DNA from: Flavobacteriaceae bacterium
GTDB taxonomy: Bacteria > Bacteroidota > Bacteroidia > Flavobacteriales > Flavobacteriaceae
Length of the DNA: 43,571 nt
Direction: 5' to 3'
Assembly (NCBI GenBank): GCA_022565635.1
Contig: JAIUMH010000009.1
Span: 1 to 43,571, forward strand
Of this stretch, positions 15,681 to 23,416 are shown piece by piece. How positions within the stretch are numbered: the first letter of the stretch is position 1; each line of letters begins with the position of its first letter. Below the pieces are notes generated by a model that did no database searches, had not been told where the DNA came from, and worked only from the letters and a program-made list of their open reading frames with translations. The position numbers and the translations under genes are program-made.

Positions 15681-16028
15681 CTAACTGAGAAGCCCCAAAG
15701 CATGGGCAAATAAATAAGCATTGACCAGCATAAACACAAAGGCTGGTAAAGTTTGTGGGATAGGGTCTTTAATGTAAATTCGTGTTCCTGTTCCTAAAAG
15801 CATCAACAAAAATAAACCTCCAGAAGCAATCAGAAATAAAGGAGAAAAATAAAGTCCAATGATTAAACCCAATCCGCCAACAATTTCTAGACTTCCTACT
15901 AAAACTCGAAATTTAGCCAAACCATAACGTTGAAACTCAAGTTTCATATGCGCTGTAGTCAAGGAACGAATTCCATAGATAATAAATGAAATGGCAGAAA
16001 AAAAACTTAAGCCGATGATTAAATTCAT
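15681..16028 (-). CDS. DoxX-like membrane protein
   Basis: A 115-residue inner-membrane protein starting MNLIIGLSFF. The frame opens earlier (16055), but the ATG at 16028 lies 4 bases after the preceding stop and removes a non-hydrophobic leader. Four hydrophobic segments are visible (about 3-21, 44-58, 60-77 and 93-111). FRVLVGSLEIVGGLGLIIGLY, with the short loop that follows, is the typical second-helix pattern of DoxX-like proteins (often GxxExxxGxxLl). The biochemical role of small DoxX proteins is unsettled; some are tied to thiosulfate oxidation or thiol stress. It is co-transcribed with the outer-membrane protein gene upstream. Confidence 0.75.
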   Translation of the reverse strand: MNLIIGLSFFSAISFIIYGIRSLTTAHMKLEFQRYGLAKFRVLVGSLEIVGGLGLIIGLYFSPLFLIASGGLFLLMLLGTGTRIYIKDPIPQTLPAFVFMLVNAYLFAHALGLLS

Positions 16029-16032
16029 ATGT

Positions 16033-16758
16033 TTAAAATTGATAACTGATTCCAAAGGTAGCTAAATGAAACCAAGTAAAGTTGTAAATATCTTCTACAT
16101 CTGCACCACCTTCCACTGCGCGATAACCTACTTTTACTGACCAATGTTCATCGATTAAATATTGATATCCAGCAAAAACATCAAAAGCTCTACCCTGTGT
16201 GCTGGCTAATCCGTCACCTTCAAAAATTGCCTGATGTTTATTATTGGTGTAAGTTAGATAAAATCTGATTAATGGAACAAAACCAAGGTCTGTAATTTGG
16301 TCGGAGTTTTCTCCATTGCTTAATCTAATCTTAGCATCTCTAATTTTTGCTGTTAAACCCAAGCCCAAATACCAGTGATCTGTTTTCCAAACGTCTCTAC
16401 GATAAGTTAAACGATAGGAATTAAATTGGTAATTAGCTCGTATATCCTCCAAAGCTGAAAATTGTGTGTTTTGAAAAAATAAATCTTCGTTAGCAATTCC
16501 ACTATACCGAACATTAAGTGGGGCGTACAAAGCACTAAAGTGATTTTTTTCTTTGAAGGTATAGGTGATTCGTGTTCGAAATGGAATTACAGGTTCACGA
16601 ATACTAAAATCCTCGGTTAAATCAAATTTTGTTCCATCCTCGTTAGGCACGCGAACTTCATTATACGACTGAAAACCCAAAGCTCCTTCTACTTCAATTT
16701 TAAATTGAGAGAAGCTTAAAAAAGGTAAGATCAATACAAAAAGATAATACTTATTCAT
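16033..16758 (-). CDS. Predicted outer-membrane beta-barrel protein
   Basis: A 241-residue protein with signal peptide MNKYYLFVLILPFLSFSQ. The body has alternating aromatic and polar strands (RTRITYTFKEKNHFSALYAPL, RLTYRRDVW, WYLGLGLTAKI, FVPLIRFYLTYTN, FDVFAGYQYLI, WSVKVGYRAVEGGADVEDIY) and ends in a strand with terminal Phe (LATFGISYQF), the usual barrel-assembly signal. A barrel of roughly 8-10 strands is expected. I do not recognise a specific function. It leads a two-gene operon with the DoxX-like gene 4 bases downstream. The promoter candidate is at 16792-16824. Confidence 0.75.
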   Translation of the reverse strand: MNKYYLFVLILPFLSFSQFKIEVEGALGFQSYNEVRVPNEDGTKFDLTEDFSIREPVIPFRTRITYTFKEKNHFSALYAPLNVRYSGIANEDLFFQNTQFSALEDIRANYQFNSYRLTYRRDVWKTDHWYLGLGLTAKIRDAKIRLSNGENSDQITDLGFVPLIRFYLTYTNNKHQAIFEGDGLASTQGRAFDVFAGYQYLIDEHWSVKVGYRAVEGGADVEDIYNFTWFHLATFGISYQF

Positions 16759-16791
16759 AAGTTGATTCTTTTAATCATCATAAAAAAACTT

Positions 16792-16824
16792 CAAATATAC
16801 ATTCGTAGTATGGTGAGAAATCAA
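16792..16824 (-). promoter_or_regulatory. Candidate promoter for the barrel-DoxX operon
   Basis: Minus strand TTG (16824-16822), 22-base spacer, TATATTTG (16799-16792). The -7 part is an exact TAnnTTTG match about 34 bases before the start; the spacer is on the long side. Confidence 0.45.
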
Positions 16825-16834
16825 TTGAATCATC

Positions 16835-17893
16835 TTAATTAAAAAAAGTATTTAATTCAGCCCATTGATGACTTGGTTTGTACCAAATTTCCTCTCCACT
16901 AACCAACAATGGACTTTTCATATTATTGGTATAGAGGCTTCCTGTGCCAAGGCCTTGAGGCATGCTTACGTTTTTGACATAGGTATATTGAGCAATGGCA
17001 TTTAACCCAATATTACTTTCTAAAGCGCTGGTAATCCACCAGCCTATTGCTAATTCTTCTGCTAATTCAATCCATTCATCACTTCCTTGAAAACCACCCA
17101 CTAAGCTAGGTTTTAAAATAATGTACTGAGGTTGAATTTCTTGAAGTAACTGGCGTTTATCAGCCAACCCAAAAACTCCAATTAACTCTTCATCTAAAGC
17201 AATTGGTAAAGGCGTTTGCTGGCAAAGTTGCTTCATTTCTCCCCATTGTTTAGGAGCTATAGGTTGTTCTATGCTGTGTAAGTCAAATTGACTTAATCGG
17301 TTTAATTTCTCAAGCGCTTCAGCTGGATGAAAAGCCCCATTAGCATCTACTCTCAATTCAATTTCATCTGCCGAAAAATGAGCTCTAATTTGTTGTAGTA
17401 ATTGAATTTCCTTTTCAAAATCAATAGATCCAATTTTCATTTTTATGCAACTGAAGCCTTGGTCTATTTTCTGTTGAATTTGTTCTTTCATGTAATCAAA
17501 TTCCCCCATCCAAATAAGGCCATTGATTTTCATACCTTGCTGTCCTTCAGCAAATTTAGAGGGAAATAATTGGTAGGCATCGTTTCTTTTTTGATGAGCG
17601 CTTAAGGAAAGAAAAGCGGTTTCTAGGCCAAATTGAATGGATGGAAATTCTTTTAATTCAGCAATTAAAACTTCTTCGCCTAAATGAATATTTTCACAAG
17701 TCCATTTTAGTTTTTCCTCATAATCAGGGCGGTCATCAACAGAAAGACCCCGTAAAATACCACATTCGCCAATACCAAAATGCGTTTGATTAGTCATTTG
17801 AATCAACCAAGTTTCTTTGGTTTTTAGCACTCCCCTAGAAGTTCCGCTGGGGCGTTTAAAGTTTAGAGTATATTTTGAATAGCTTGCTTTCAT
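16835..17893 (-). CDS. menC: o-Succinylbenzoate synthase (enolase superfamily)
   Basis: A 352-residue enolase-superfamily enzyme that dehydrates SHCHC to o-succinylbenzoate in menaquinone synthesis. Catalytic residues can all be placed: Lys151/Lys153 in KMKIG, metal ligands Asp183 (RVDANGA), Glu209 (IEQP) and Asp234 (ALDEE), and the second base Lys261 (ILKPSLVGG). The N-terminal capping domain (about 1-120) starts with the usual LNFKRPSGTSRGVL. Alternatives within the superfamily (dipeptide epimerase, muconate cycloisomerase) are possible, but the N-terminal GTSRGVL and the C-terminal LGTGSLYTNN fit Bacteroidota MenC. It stands alone with a TACATTTG -7 element at 17909-17916. Confidence 0.88.
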   Translation of the reverse strand: MKASYSKYTLNFKRPSGTSRGVLKTKETWLIQMTNQTHFGIGECGILRGLSVDDRPDYEEKLKWTCENIHLGEEVLIAELKEFPSIQFGLETAFLSLSAHQKRNDAYQLFPSKFAEGQQGMKINGLIWMGEFDYMKEQIQQKIDQGFSCIKMKIGSIDFEKEIQLLQQIRAHFSADEIELRVDANGAFHPAEALEKLNRLSQFDLHSIEQPIAPKQWGEMKQLCQQTPLPIALDEELIGVFGLADKRQLLQEIQPQYIILKPSLVGGFQGSDEWIELAEELAIGWWITSALESNIGLNAIAQYTYVKNVSMPQGLGTGSLYTNNMKSPLLVSGEEIWYKPSHQWAELNTFFN

Positions 17894-18315
17894 TAACTAT
17901 TTTTAAAGCAAATGTACATGTTTAAGGTTTATTTTTTCATAGGAAAATACTAAGGTTATTCAAAGAAAGAGATTAAATTTAATGATAAAACACAAAAGAC
18001 GCATCAACAAAAAACGCATCAATTTGAAAATCAAAAAAAAAAGCTCAGGCTGATTGGTGCTTTATTATTGGTTTACTTGGTTTAAGCGAAGTGTTCTATT
18101 AGCCTGTATGCCCAAAACTGAAGAAATGAAATTAGTGATTTCAGAGAAATAAAATCGCTAACTTTCATTAAACTGAGTAAGGGTGGTTGTTGGAAATGAA
18201 AATTTGAATTGTTTTGTAAGCAAGATTTAAAAATAAAATATATTCACTAAACCTTTCATCTAAAGACACTGTAGCAAGGTGGTTTTTTTAATCAAACACC
18301 AATCAATTAAGATAT
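17894..18315. other. 422-base gap with one promoter element and no gene
   Basis: The gap separates the unknown gene at 18316-18792 from menC (both minus). Apart from the menC -7 element at 17909-17916 I see only AT-rich sequence with a short direct repeat ACGCATCAA (about 17999-18020). Frames in the middle are broken by stops every 10-25 codons, and no family is recognisable in them. Confidence 0.5.
17909..17916 (-). promoter_or_regulatory. -7 promoter element for menC
   Basis: Minus strand TACATTTG, an exact TAnnTTTG match, 15 bases before the menC start. No TTG at N17-N21 upstream. Confidence 0.5.
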
Positions 18316-18792
18316 TTAAAAACGGATTAAAACTTGATCTTTATATTTGATTTGCTCAATTTTTAAGTCATCAGGAATTGGAGTGAAATACACAATTACT
18401 TCATGTTTTTTAAGCTCTTTCATTTTTAGCTTAAATTTTTTACAACCTATTGTAATTGAATTCTCCTTTCCGCAATGGTTAGTTTTGTGTGTATTTTGAT
18501 TTTCATCAACTAGTCTAAGCTTATGTAAGTTAGAAAATTTCTTCTTATTGTAAGGATTTTCAATGCTTAAAGTCAACTTGATGGCTTTAAGATCGTTTTT
18601 ATATTGAACGTATATCTTCCTGTCTTCACTTTTAGTATTTAGACCATGGTTAGCAACTCTTTCAATTTTTAATAATCGTACATCAAATTGATCATCAATT
18701 ACATGCTTTAAACTGGTGTTAATTTCTTCTTGAGCTATAAGTAAAGAAGTACAAAAGAAGAAGGATATAAATACTGATTTCAAAATTGACAT
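18316..18792 (-). CDS. Exported protein of unknown function
   Basis: The frame is open to 18882, but the ATG at 18792 gives a clean signal peptide (MSILKSVFISFFFCTSLLIAQ) and lies about 20 bases downstream of a near-perfect promoter (18819-18848), so I choose it; the longer start would place the promoter inside the coding region. The product is 158 residues, about 137 after cleavage, basic, with beta-strand-like stretches (IYVQYKNDLKAIKLTLSI, HEVIVYFTPIPDDLKIEQI) and two cysteines (NHCGKENSITIGCKKF) that could form a disulfide. No family recognised. It stands alone and faces divergent mnmA. Confidence 0.65.
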   Translation of the reverse strand: MSILKSVFISFFFCTSLLIAQEEINTSLKHVIDDQFDVRLLKIERVANHGLNTKSEDRKIYVQYKNDLKAIKLTLSIENPYNKKKFSNLHKLRLVDENQNTHKTNHCGKENSITIGCKKFKLKMKELKKHEVIVYFTPIPDDLKIEQIKYKDQVLIRF

Positions 18793-18818
18793 GTGATTAA
18801 TTGTTAAAACTAATCCAA

Positions 18819-18848
18819 CAAAAATAGCAAAATTATGCTTATGTGCAA
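18819..18848 (-). promoter_or_regulatory. Promoter TTG-N19-TATTTTTG for the unknown exported protein gene
   Basis: Minus strand TTG (18848-18846), exactly 19 bases, then TATTTTTG (18826-18819). It fits the Bacteroidota sigma consensus fully and fixes the start at 18792. Confidence 0.75.
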
Positions 18849-18931
18849 CTGTAATCAAAAAAGCCAATTTACCTATTAGCAAAAAGCATTAATCCTTTGT
18901 AAATTCAATTTAACAAACCACCTAAAAAGCT

Positions 18932-18939
18932 TACTTTTG
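18932..18939 (+). promoter_or_regulatory. -7 promoter element for mnmA
   Basis: TACTTTTG matches TAnnTTTG and ends 19 bases before the mnmA ATG, giving a leader of about 12 bases. No exact TTG at -33 (TTT/TTA present). Confidence 0.55.
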
Positions 18940-18958
18940 CATCCAAATTTTAAAAGAA

Positions 18959-20134
18959 ATGAAGCGAGTTGTAGTTGGTCTTAGTGGCGGAGTTGATTCT
19001 AGTGTAACCGCCTCCCTTTGCAAAGAAATGGGTTACGAAGTGATTGGCTTATTTATGAAAAACTGGCATGATGATTCGGTTACAATTAGTGATGAATGTC
19101 CATGGCTAGAAGACTCTAATGATGCAATGTTGGTGGCAGAAAAACTTGGTATTCCTTTTCAAACGGTAGATTTAAGTAAAGAATACAAAGAAAAAATTGT
19201 GGACTACATGTTTAATGAGTACAAAGAAGGGAGAACTCCAAACCCTGATGTACTATGTAATCGTGAAATCAAATTTGACGTATTTCTTAAAATTGCTGAA
19301 AGCTTAGGTGCTGATTATGTAGCAACAGGGCATTATTGTAGGAAATCTTCTTTTAAAAAAAACGGAAAAACAATTTACCAATTAAAAGCTGGTTTAGATC
19401 CTAACAAAGATCAATCTTATTTTCTTTGTCAGGTTTCTCAAAAACAACTTGCTAAAATTTTGTTTCCCGTAGGAAATCTTCAAAAGGACGAAGTAAGGCA
19501 AATTGCAAAAGAGCAAAATTTAATTACTGCCCATAAAAAAGATTCTCAAGGATTATGTTTTATTGGCAAAGTAAGGCTTCCTGATTTTTTACAACAACAA
19601 TTAAAGCCTAAAACAGGAGACATTATTGAAATTGATGCAAACTCTCCCATTTACCAACAAAATATTGAAACTGAAAACGATTTAGAAAAATTAAGCTACA
19701 AATACAGCTATTCACCAACCGATGGTAACAAAATGGCAAGTCATCAGGGAGCTCATTTTTTTACTAAAGGACAACGAAAAGGTTTAGCTGTTGGCGGAAC
19801 TCCAGAGCCATTGTTTGTAATTGATACAGACGTTCATACCAACACCATTTATGTTGGTCAAGGAAAAGGTCATCCTGGATTGAAGCGAAGAGGCTTGATG
19901 GTAAAGCCACACGAAATACATTGGGTAAGGGAAGATTTAAGCATGAAAATAGGTGAAGAAATGCAGGTAATGGCAAGAATTAGATATCGACAAAAACTAG
20001 AAAAGGCCTACTTAAAAATGACCCCAAAAGGACTCTACGTTATTTTTGACAATCCGCAAAATGCGATAGCAGAGGGACAGTTTGTTGCTTGGTATAATGA
20101 AGACGAGCTTTTAGGTTCTGGAGTAATTGCGTAA
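18959..20134 (+). CDS. mnmA: tRNA-specific 2-thiouridylase MnmA
   Basis: A 391-residue ATP-dependent enzyme that puts sulfur on U34 of tRNA(Lys/Glu/Gln). The PP-loop GLSGGVDSS is at residues 7-15. The two catalytic cysteines are C100 ([13 protein letters not shown]) and C200 (SQGLCFIGK). KNWHDD and [12 protein letters not shown] form the extended insertion common in Bacteroidota MnmA, and the C-terminal beta domain ends in ...[18 protein letters not shown]. It leads a transcript with the nitronate monooxygenase-family gene 10 bases downstream. Confidence 0.95.
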   Translation: MKRVVVGLSGGVDSSVTASLCKEMGYEVIGLFMKNWHDDSVTISDECPWLEDSNDAMLVAEKLGIPFQTVDLSKEYKEKIVDYMFNEYKEGRTPNPDVLCNREIKFDVFLKIAESLGADYVATGHYCRKSSFKKNGKTIYQLKAGLDPNKDQSYFLCQVSQKQLAKILFPVGNLQKDEVRQIAKEQNLITAHKKDSQGLCFIGKVRLPDFLQQQLKPKTGDIIEIDANSPIYQQNIETENDLEKLSYKYSYSPTDGNKMASHQGAHFFTKGQRKGLAVGGTPEPLFVIDTDVHTNTIYVGQGKGHPGLKRRGLMVKPHEIHWVREDLSMKIGEEMQVMARIRYRQKLEKAYLKMTPKGLYVIFDNPQNAIAEGQFVAWYNEDELLGSGVIA

Positions 20135-20144
20135 AATTAAAATC

Positions 20145-21089
20145 ATGAAAAAAAACAGAATTACCGACTTATTTAAAATTGACTATCCACTTATACAAGC
20201 AGGTATGATTTGGGCTAGCGGTTGGAAACTAGCTAGCGAAGTTTCTAATGCGGGAGGCTTAGGTATTATTGGTGCAGGATCAATGTATCCCGAAATTTTG
20301 CGAGAGCACATTCAGAAATGTAAAAAAGCTACCCAAAAACCATATGCTGTAAATGTTCCGATGCTATATCCAGATATCGAAAAAATCATGGAAATCATCA
20401 TTGAAGAGAAAGTTCCTATTGTTTTTACATCGGCAGGGAATCCAAAAACATGGACTTCCCATTTGAAGTCGCACGGAATTTTGGTAGTACATGTAGTGAG
20501 TAGCGTGAAATTTGCTTTAAAAGCCCAAGACGCTGGTGTAGACGCAGTAGTTGCAGAAGGCTTTGAGGCTGGTGGACATAATGGAAGAGAAGAAACCACT
20601 ACTTTAAGCCTTATTCCTATGGTAGCTAAAAAACTAGCTATTCCACTTATTGCCGCAGGTGGAATAGCTACCGGAAAAGCAATGTTAGCAGTGATGATTT
20701 TGGGTGCTGATGCGGTTCAAATTGGAACGCGCTTTGTAGCTTCTGAGGAGGCTTCATCACATATCAACTTTAAAAAGGAAGTTCTAAAAGCTAAAGAAGG
20801 TGATACAAAATTAACCTTAAAAGAATTAGCTCCTGTTCGCTTACTAAAAAACAAATTTTATCAAGATGTAGAGCATCTGTATCAAAAAGCGCCAAGCGTT
20901 GAAGAGTTGAAGGAATTATTAGGTAGAGCAAGAGCCAAAAAAGGAATGTTTGAAGGCGACTTAGAAGAAGGCGAGCTTGAAATAGGTCAAATTTCTGGGT
21001 TAATTGATGATATTTTACCCGCTAAAACTATTGTAGAAAATATCTTAAATGAATTTGAAGAAGCAAAAAAAATAGCGCCACATCTGTAG
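20145..21089 (+). CDS. Nitronate monooxygenase / FabK-like flavoprotein
   Basis: A 314-residue FMN-dependent TIM-barrel protein of the 2-nitropropane dioxygenase/FabK family. The frame reaches back to a TTG at 20127 overlapping mnmA, but the ATG at 20145 (MKKNRITDLFKIDYPLIQAG) fits the family start and a 10-base gap. Visible blocks are PLIQAGMIWASGWKLASEVSNAGG, the flavin-site AEGFEAGGHNGR with the conserved His, PLIAAGGIATGKAMLAVMILGADAVQIGTRF and the C-terminal helix region. Family members either oxidise alkyl nitronates or act as enoyl-ACP reductases; the AGGHNGR form fits nitronate monooxygenase-like annotation, but the substrate is open. It is likely co-transcribed with mnmA. Confidence 0.85.
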   Translation: MKKNRITDLFKIDYPLIQAGMIWASGWKLASEVSNAGGLGIIGAGSMYPEILREHIQKCKKATQKPYAVNVPMLYPDIEKIMEIIIEEKVPIVFTSAGNPKTWTSHLKSHGILVVHVVSSVKFALKAQDAGVDAVVAEGFEAGGHNGREETTTLSLIPMVAKKLAIPLIAAGGIATGKAMLAVMILGADAVQIGTRFVASEEASSHINFKKEVLKAKEGDTKLTLKELAPVRLLKNKFYQDVEHLYQKAPSVEELKELLGRARAKKGMFEGDLEEGELEIGQISGLIDDILPAKTIVENILNEFEEAKKIAPHL

Positions 21090-21232
21090 AGTGTCAAATT
21101 AATTCTTCCATTGCTAATGAAATTAAGGATTGTAAAATAATTATCAGGATGTTGGTTTTTAATGTAAAAAAAATAAGCCAACTTATAAGGAGCAAAGTGA
21201 TAACAAAAACAATATAATAAATAATAAAAATT

Positions 21233-21541
21233 ATGTTTGGAGATATGATGGGTATGATGACAAAAATCAAAGAAACCCAAGCCAAAGTTGAAGAGGCTAA
21301 AAAACAGTTAGACCATGTAACGGTTGAAGAAAAATCTAATGATGAATTACTTCATGTTAGGATTACCGCAAATAGAGAAATTAAGTCTATTGAAATAGAT
21401 GACCAACTTTTAGAAGACAAAGAACAACTGGAAGATTACTTGATTTTAACGCTCAACAAAGCCATCCAAAAGGCAACGGAAACACTAGAGGCAGAATTAG
21501 GTGCTATTGCAAAAGAGGGTATGCCCAATTTACCTTTCTAG
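21233..21541 (+). CDS. YbaB/EbfC family nucleoid-associated protein
   Basis: A 102-residue protein with the family pattern: an N-terminal amphipathic helix with [26 protein letters not shown], a central beta sheet with [22 protein letters not shown], and a helical C-terminus ending GMPNLPF. YbaB/EbfC proteins form small dimers that bind DNA with little sequence preference and often sit beside dnaX-recR, though not here. It is preceded by 143 bases without a clear promoter match and followed by the strong hairpin at 21600-21631. Confidence 0.9.
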   Translation: MFGDMMGMMTKIKETQAKVEEAKKQLDHVTVEEKSNDELLHVRITANREIKSIEIDDQLLEDKEQLEDYLILTLNKAIQKATETLEAELGAIAKEGMPNLPF

Positions 21542-21599
21542 ATCAAGTTTAAATTTTCAGTTTACACTACAAAAAACATTATTGATGTTACTTTAAACT

Positions 21600-21631
21600 A
21601 AAATGGCTGTCTAAAATTAGACAGCCATTTT
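21600..21631. terminator. Bidirectional intrinsic terminator
   Basis: Perfect 15-bp arms AAAATGGCTGTCTAA and TTAGACAGCCATTTT around a 2-base centre. The arms end in TTTT on both strands, so it can serve the YbaB gene (+) and the OmpA-like lipoprotein gene (-, stop at 21656). Confidence 0.88.
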
Positions 21632-21655
21632 AATGATAAATTGTTGTATAGTTAA

Positions 21656-22549
21656 TTACTTCATCATGGCCATGAATTTCTCCATGTTAGGCATTAACGT
21701 GATAGTCGTTCTTCTGTTTTTTGCTCTTCCTTCTGGTGTGGCATTATCAGCAACAGGTTTGTGCTCGCCTCTTGAAGAAGCGGCTAATTGCTCACCTGGT
21801 ACATCAAATTTATTCTCTAAAACTCTAACTACTGCAATAGCACGTTTAGAAGCCATCATCCAGTTATCTCCTAGATAAGAACCTTCAACAACAGGTATAG
21901 CATCAGCATGACCTTCTACAAGAACTTCCATATTAGGTTCAGACTTAATCAAATTAGCTAATTTTTCAATTAATGGATGTGAGTTTTTACTTACCCATGC
22001 ACTTCCACTTTTAAATAAAATACTATTGTTAATGGTGATTTTTACAACGGGTTGGGCAACAGTGACATCCAAACCATCTAATGAAGCTCCATCAGAAGAC
22101 TCACTTTGAATAGCATTTCCATCTTCATCAAACTCAGTTTCTGATGAAGCGAAAGAATCATTTAAATTTTGTTGAATGTTATAAGCAACGGCAAGGTTAA
22201 TAGAATCATTTAATGTTTTAGCTCCAGCTACTTTTTCTGGATCCATTTTTTGGATTACTCTACGCATATTTTGCTTAGATGTTTCTGTCATCATGCTTCC
22301 ATCTTTGCCTATTTCAACACGATTTTCATTATCTTTTTGTAAAGCAAAAATCTTTTGATTATAACTTTCTACGGTTGCTTCAAGCTCTTCTCTCTCATCT
22401 TGGCATTCTCTGTTTTCAGATTTTTCCTTACTCAATCTTGATTCTGCAACCATCAATTGATTTTCAGCTTGGGTTAATTTCTTTTTAGAAACACAAGAAC
22501 CTAAACTTAACGCTATACATAATCCAAATAATCCAATTTTATTTTTCAT
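21656..22549 (-). CDS. OmpA/MotB-like lipoprotein
   Basis: A 297-residue lipoprotein: signal peptide with lipobox LGSC (lipidated Cys19), a coiled-coil region (about 22-80, rich in Glu/Lys/Gln), a low-complexity acidic linker (about 130-160) and a C-terminal OmpA-like peptidoglycan-binding domain (about 165-290). The OmpA domain shows ILFKSGSAWVSKNSHPLIEKLA, VEGHADAIPV, NWMMASKRAIAVVRVL and GRAKNRRTTI. The NWxxSxxRAxxVxxxL form is MotB-like. It should tether a membrane to the cell wall. There is no transmembrane stator helix, so a motor role is unlikely. The gap to upp upstream is 46 bases without a good promoter, so the two may be co-transcribed. The terminator is at 21600-21631. Confidence 0.85.
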   Translation of the reverse strand: MKNKIGLFGLCIALSLGSCVSKKKLTQAENQLMVAESRLSKEKSENRECQDEREELEATVESYNQKIFALQKDNENRVEIGKDGSMMTETSKQNMRRVIQKMDPEKVAGAKTLNDSINLAVAYNIQQNLNDSFASSETEFDEDGNAIQSESSDGASLDGLDVTVAQPVVKITINNSILFKSGSAWVSKNSHPLIEKLANLIKSEPNMEVLVEGHADAIPVVEGSYLGDNWMMASKRAIAVVRVLENKFDVPGEQLAASSRGEHKPVADNATPEGRAKNRRTTITLMPNMEKFMAMMK

Positions 22550-22595
22550 TTCTTTGTTTTGTTTGTTGTTGATTAATTTTATTTATTTATAAATT

Positions 22596-23246
22596 TTATA
22601 TCTTTTCTCCATAAGCAAGATCACCAGCATCACCCAAACCTGGTATGATATAAGAGTGCTCATTTAATTTTTCATCAATTACTCCTACCCAGAGTTCTAT
22701 CTCATCAGTTAAATGTTCCTCTAAATACTGAATGCCTTCAGGAGCTGCAAATATACATAAAAGATGAACTTTCTTTGTTTTGGCTTGACTGATTAAACTT
22801 TTATATGCATTGTACATAGATTTACCAGAAGCCAACATAGGGTCGGCTAAAATAATTGTCTTATCTGTTAAATCTGGACTAGCGGCGTATTCAATAGCAA
22901 TTTGAAATTTAGTTTCGCTTTCATATTTTCTATAAGCTGAAATAAAAGCACTTTCAGCTTGGTCTAAATAATTAAGTAAACCCTGATGTAAAGGGATTCC
23001 CGCTCTTAAAATTGAAGCAATTACTAATTTATAATTGGGCAAATCTACATCAGTAGATGCCAGTGGAGTTTGTATCTGTTTGTTTATGTAGTCAAAATGC
23101 TGACTAATTTCATAAGCAAAAATTTCTCCAATGCGCTCAATATTTCTTCTAAAGCGCATGCTATCTTTTTGAATATCTACATTTCTTAATTCAGCAATAA
23201 ACTGATTGAGTATAGAGTTGTTTTTGCCTAAATCGTGAATCTCCAT
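22596..23246 (-). CDS. upp: Uracil phosphoribosyltransferase
   Basis: A 216-residue salvage enzyme that makes UMP from uracil and PRPP. The PRPP loop is ILADPMLASGKS (about 132-143; many Upp proteins have DPMLATGGS), SILRAGIPLHQGLL is the flexible-loop region, and the uracil-binding end YIIPGLGDAGDLAYG is conserved (usual form ...PGLGDAGDR). The early RFRRNIERIGEIFAYEIS block fits Bacteroidota Upp. The promoter at 23271-23300 is a near-perfect TTG-N19-TAGATTTG. It is possibly co-transcribed with the downstream OmpA-like lipoprotein gene. Confidence 0.92.
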   Translation of the reverse strand: MEIHDLGKNNSILNQFIAELRNVDIQKDSMRFRRNIERIGEIFAYEISQHFDYINKQIQTPLASTDVDLPNYKLVIASILRAGIPLHQGLLNYLDQAESAFISAYRKYESETKFQIAIEYAASPDLTDKTIILADPMLASGKSMYNAYKSLISQAKTKKVHLLCIFAAPEGIQYLEEHLTDEIELWVGVIDEKLNEHSYIIPGLGDAGDLAYGEKI

Positions 23247-23270
23247 TCAGTGTTTTTAAATAGTATCAAA

Positions 23271-23300
23271 CAAATCTATGAAAAAAAGCCAATTGAACAA
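23271..23300 (-). promoter_or_regulatory. Promoter TTG-N19-TAGATTTG for upp
   Basis: Minus strand TTG (23300-23298), a 19-base spacer, and TAGATTTG (23278-23271), about 25 bases before the upp ATG. It matches the Bacteroidota consensus in full. Confidence 0.75.
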
Positions 23301-23416
23301 AGAATTAATTTTGATTTAAGCAATACATTTTCAAATTTTGAAAATCTTGTCATTAACTAACTACAATTTATTTTAAATCTATGAGCTCAGTCAAACTGAA
23401 TGTGTTTTTGAGTTTG

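Noticed and set aside
15509-15739. 76-codon minus-strand frame upstream of higB
   Set aside because: It overlaps the DoxX-like gene 3' end and the higB operator, has low-complexity hydrophobic content and no family features.
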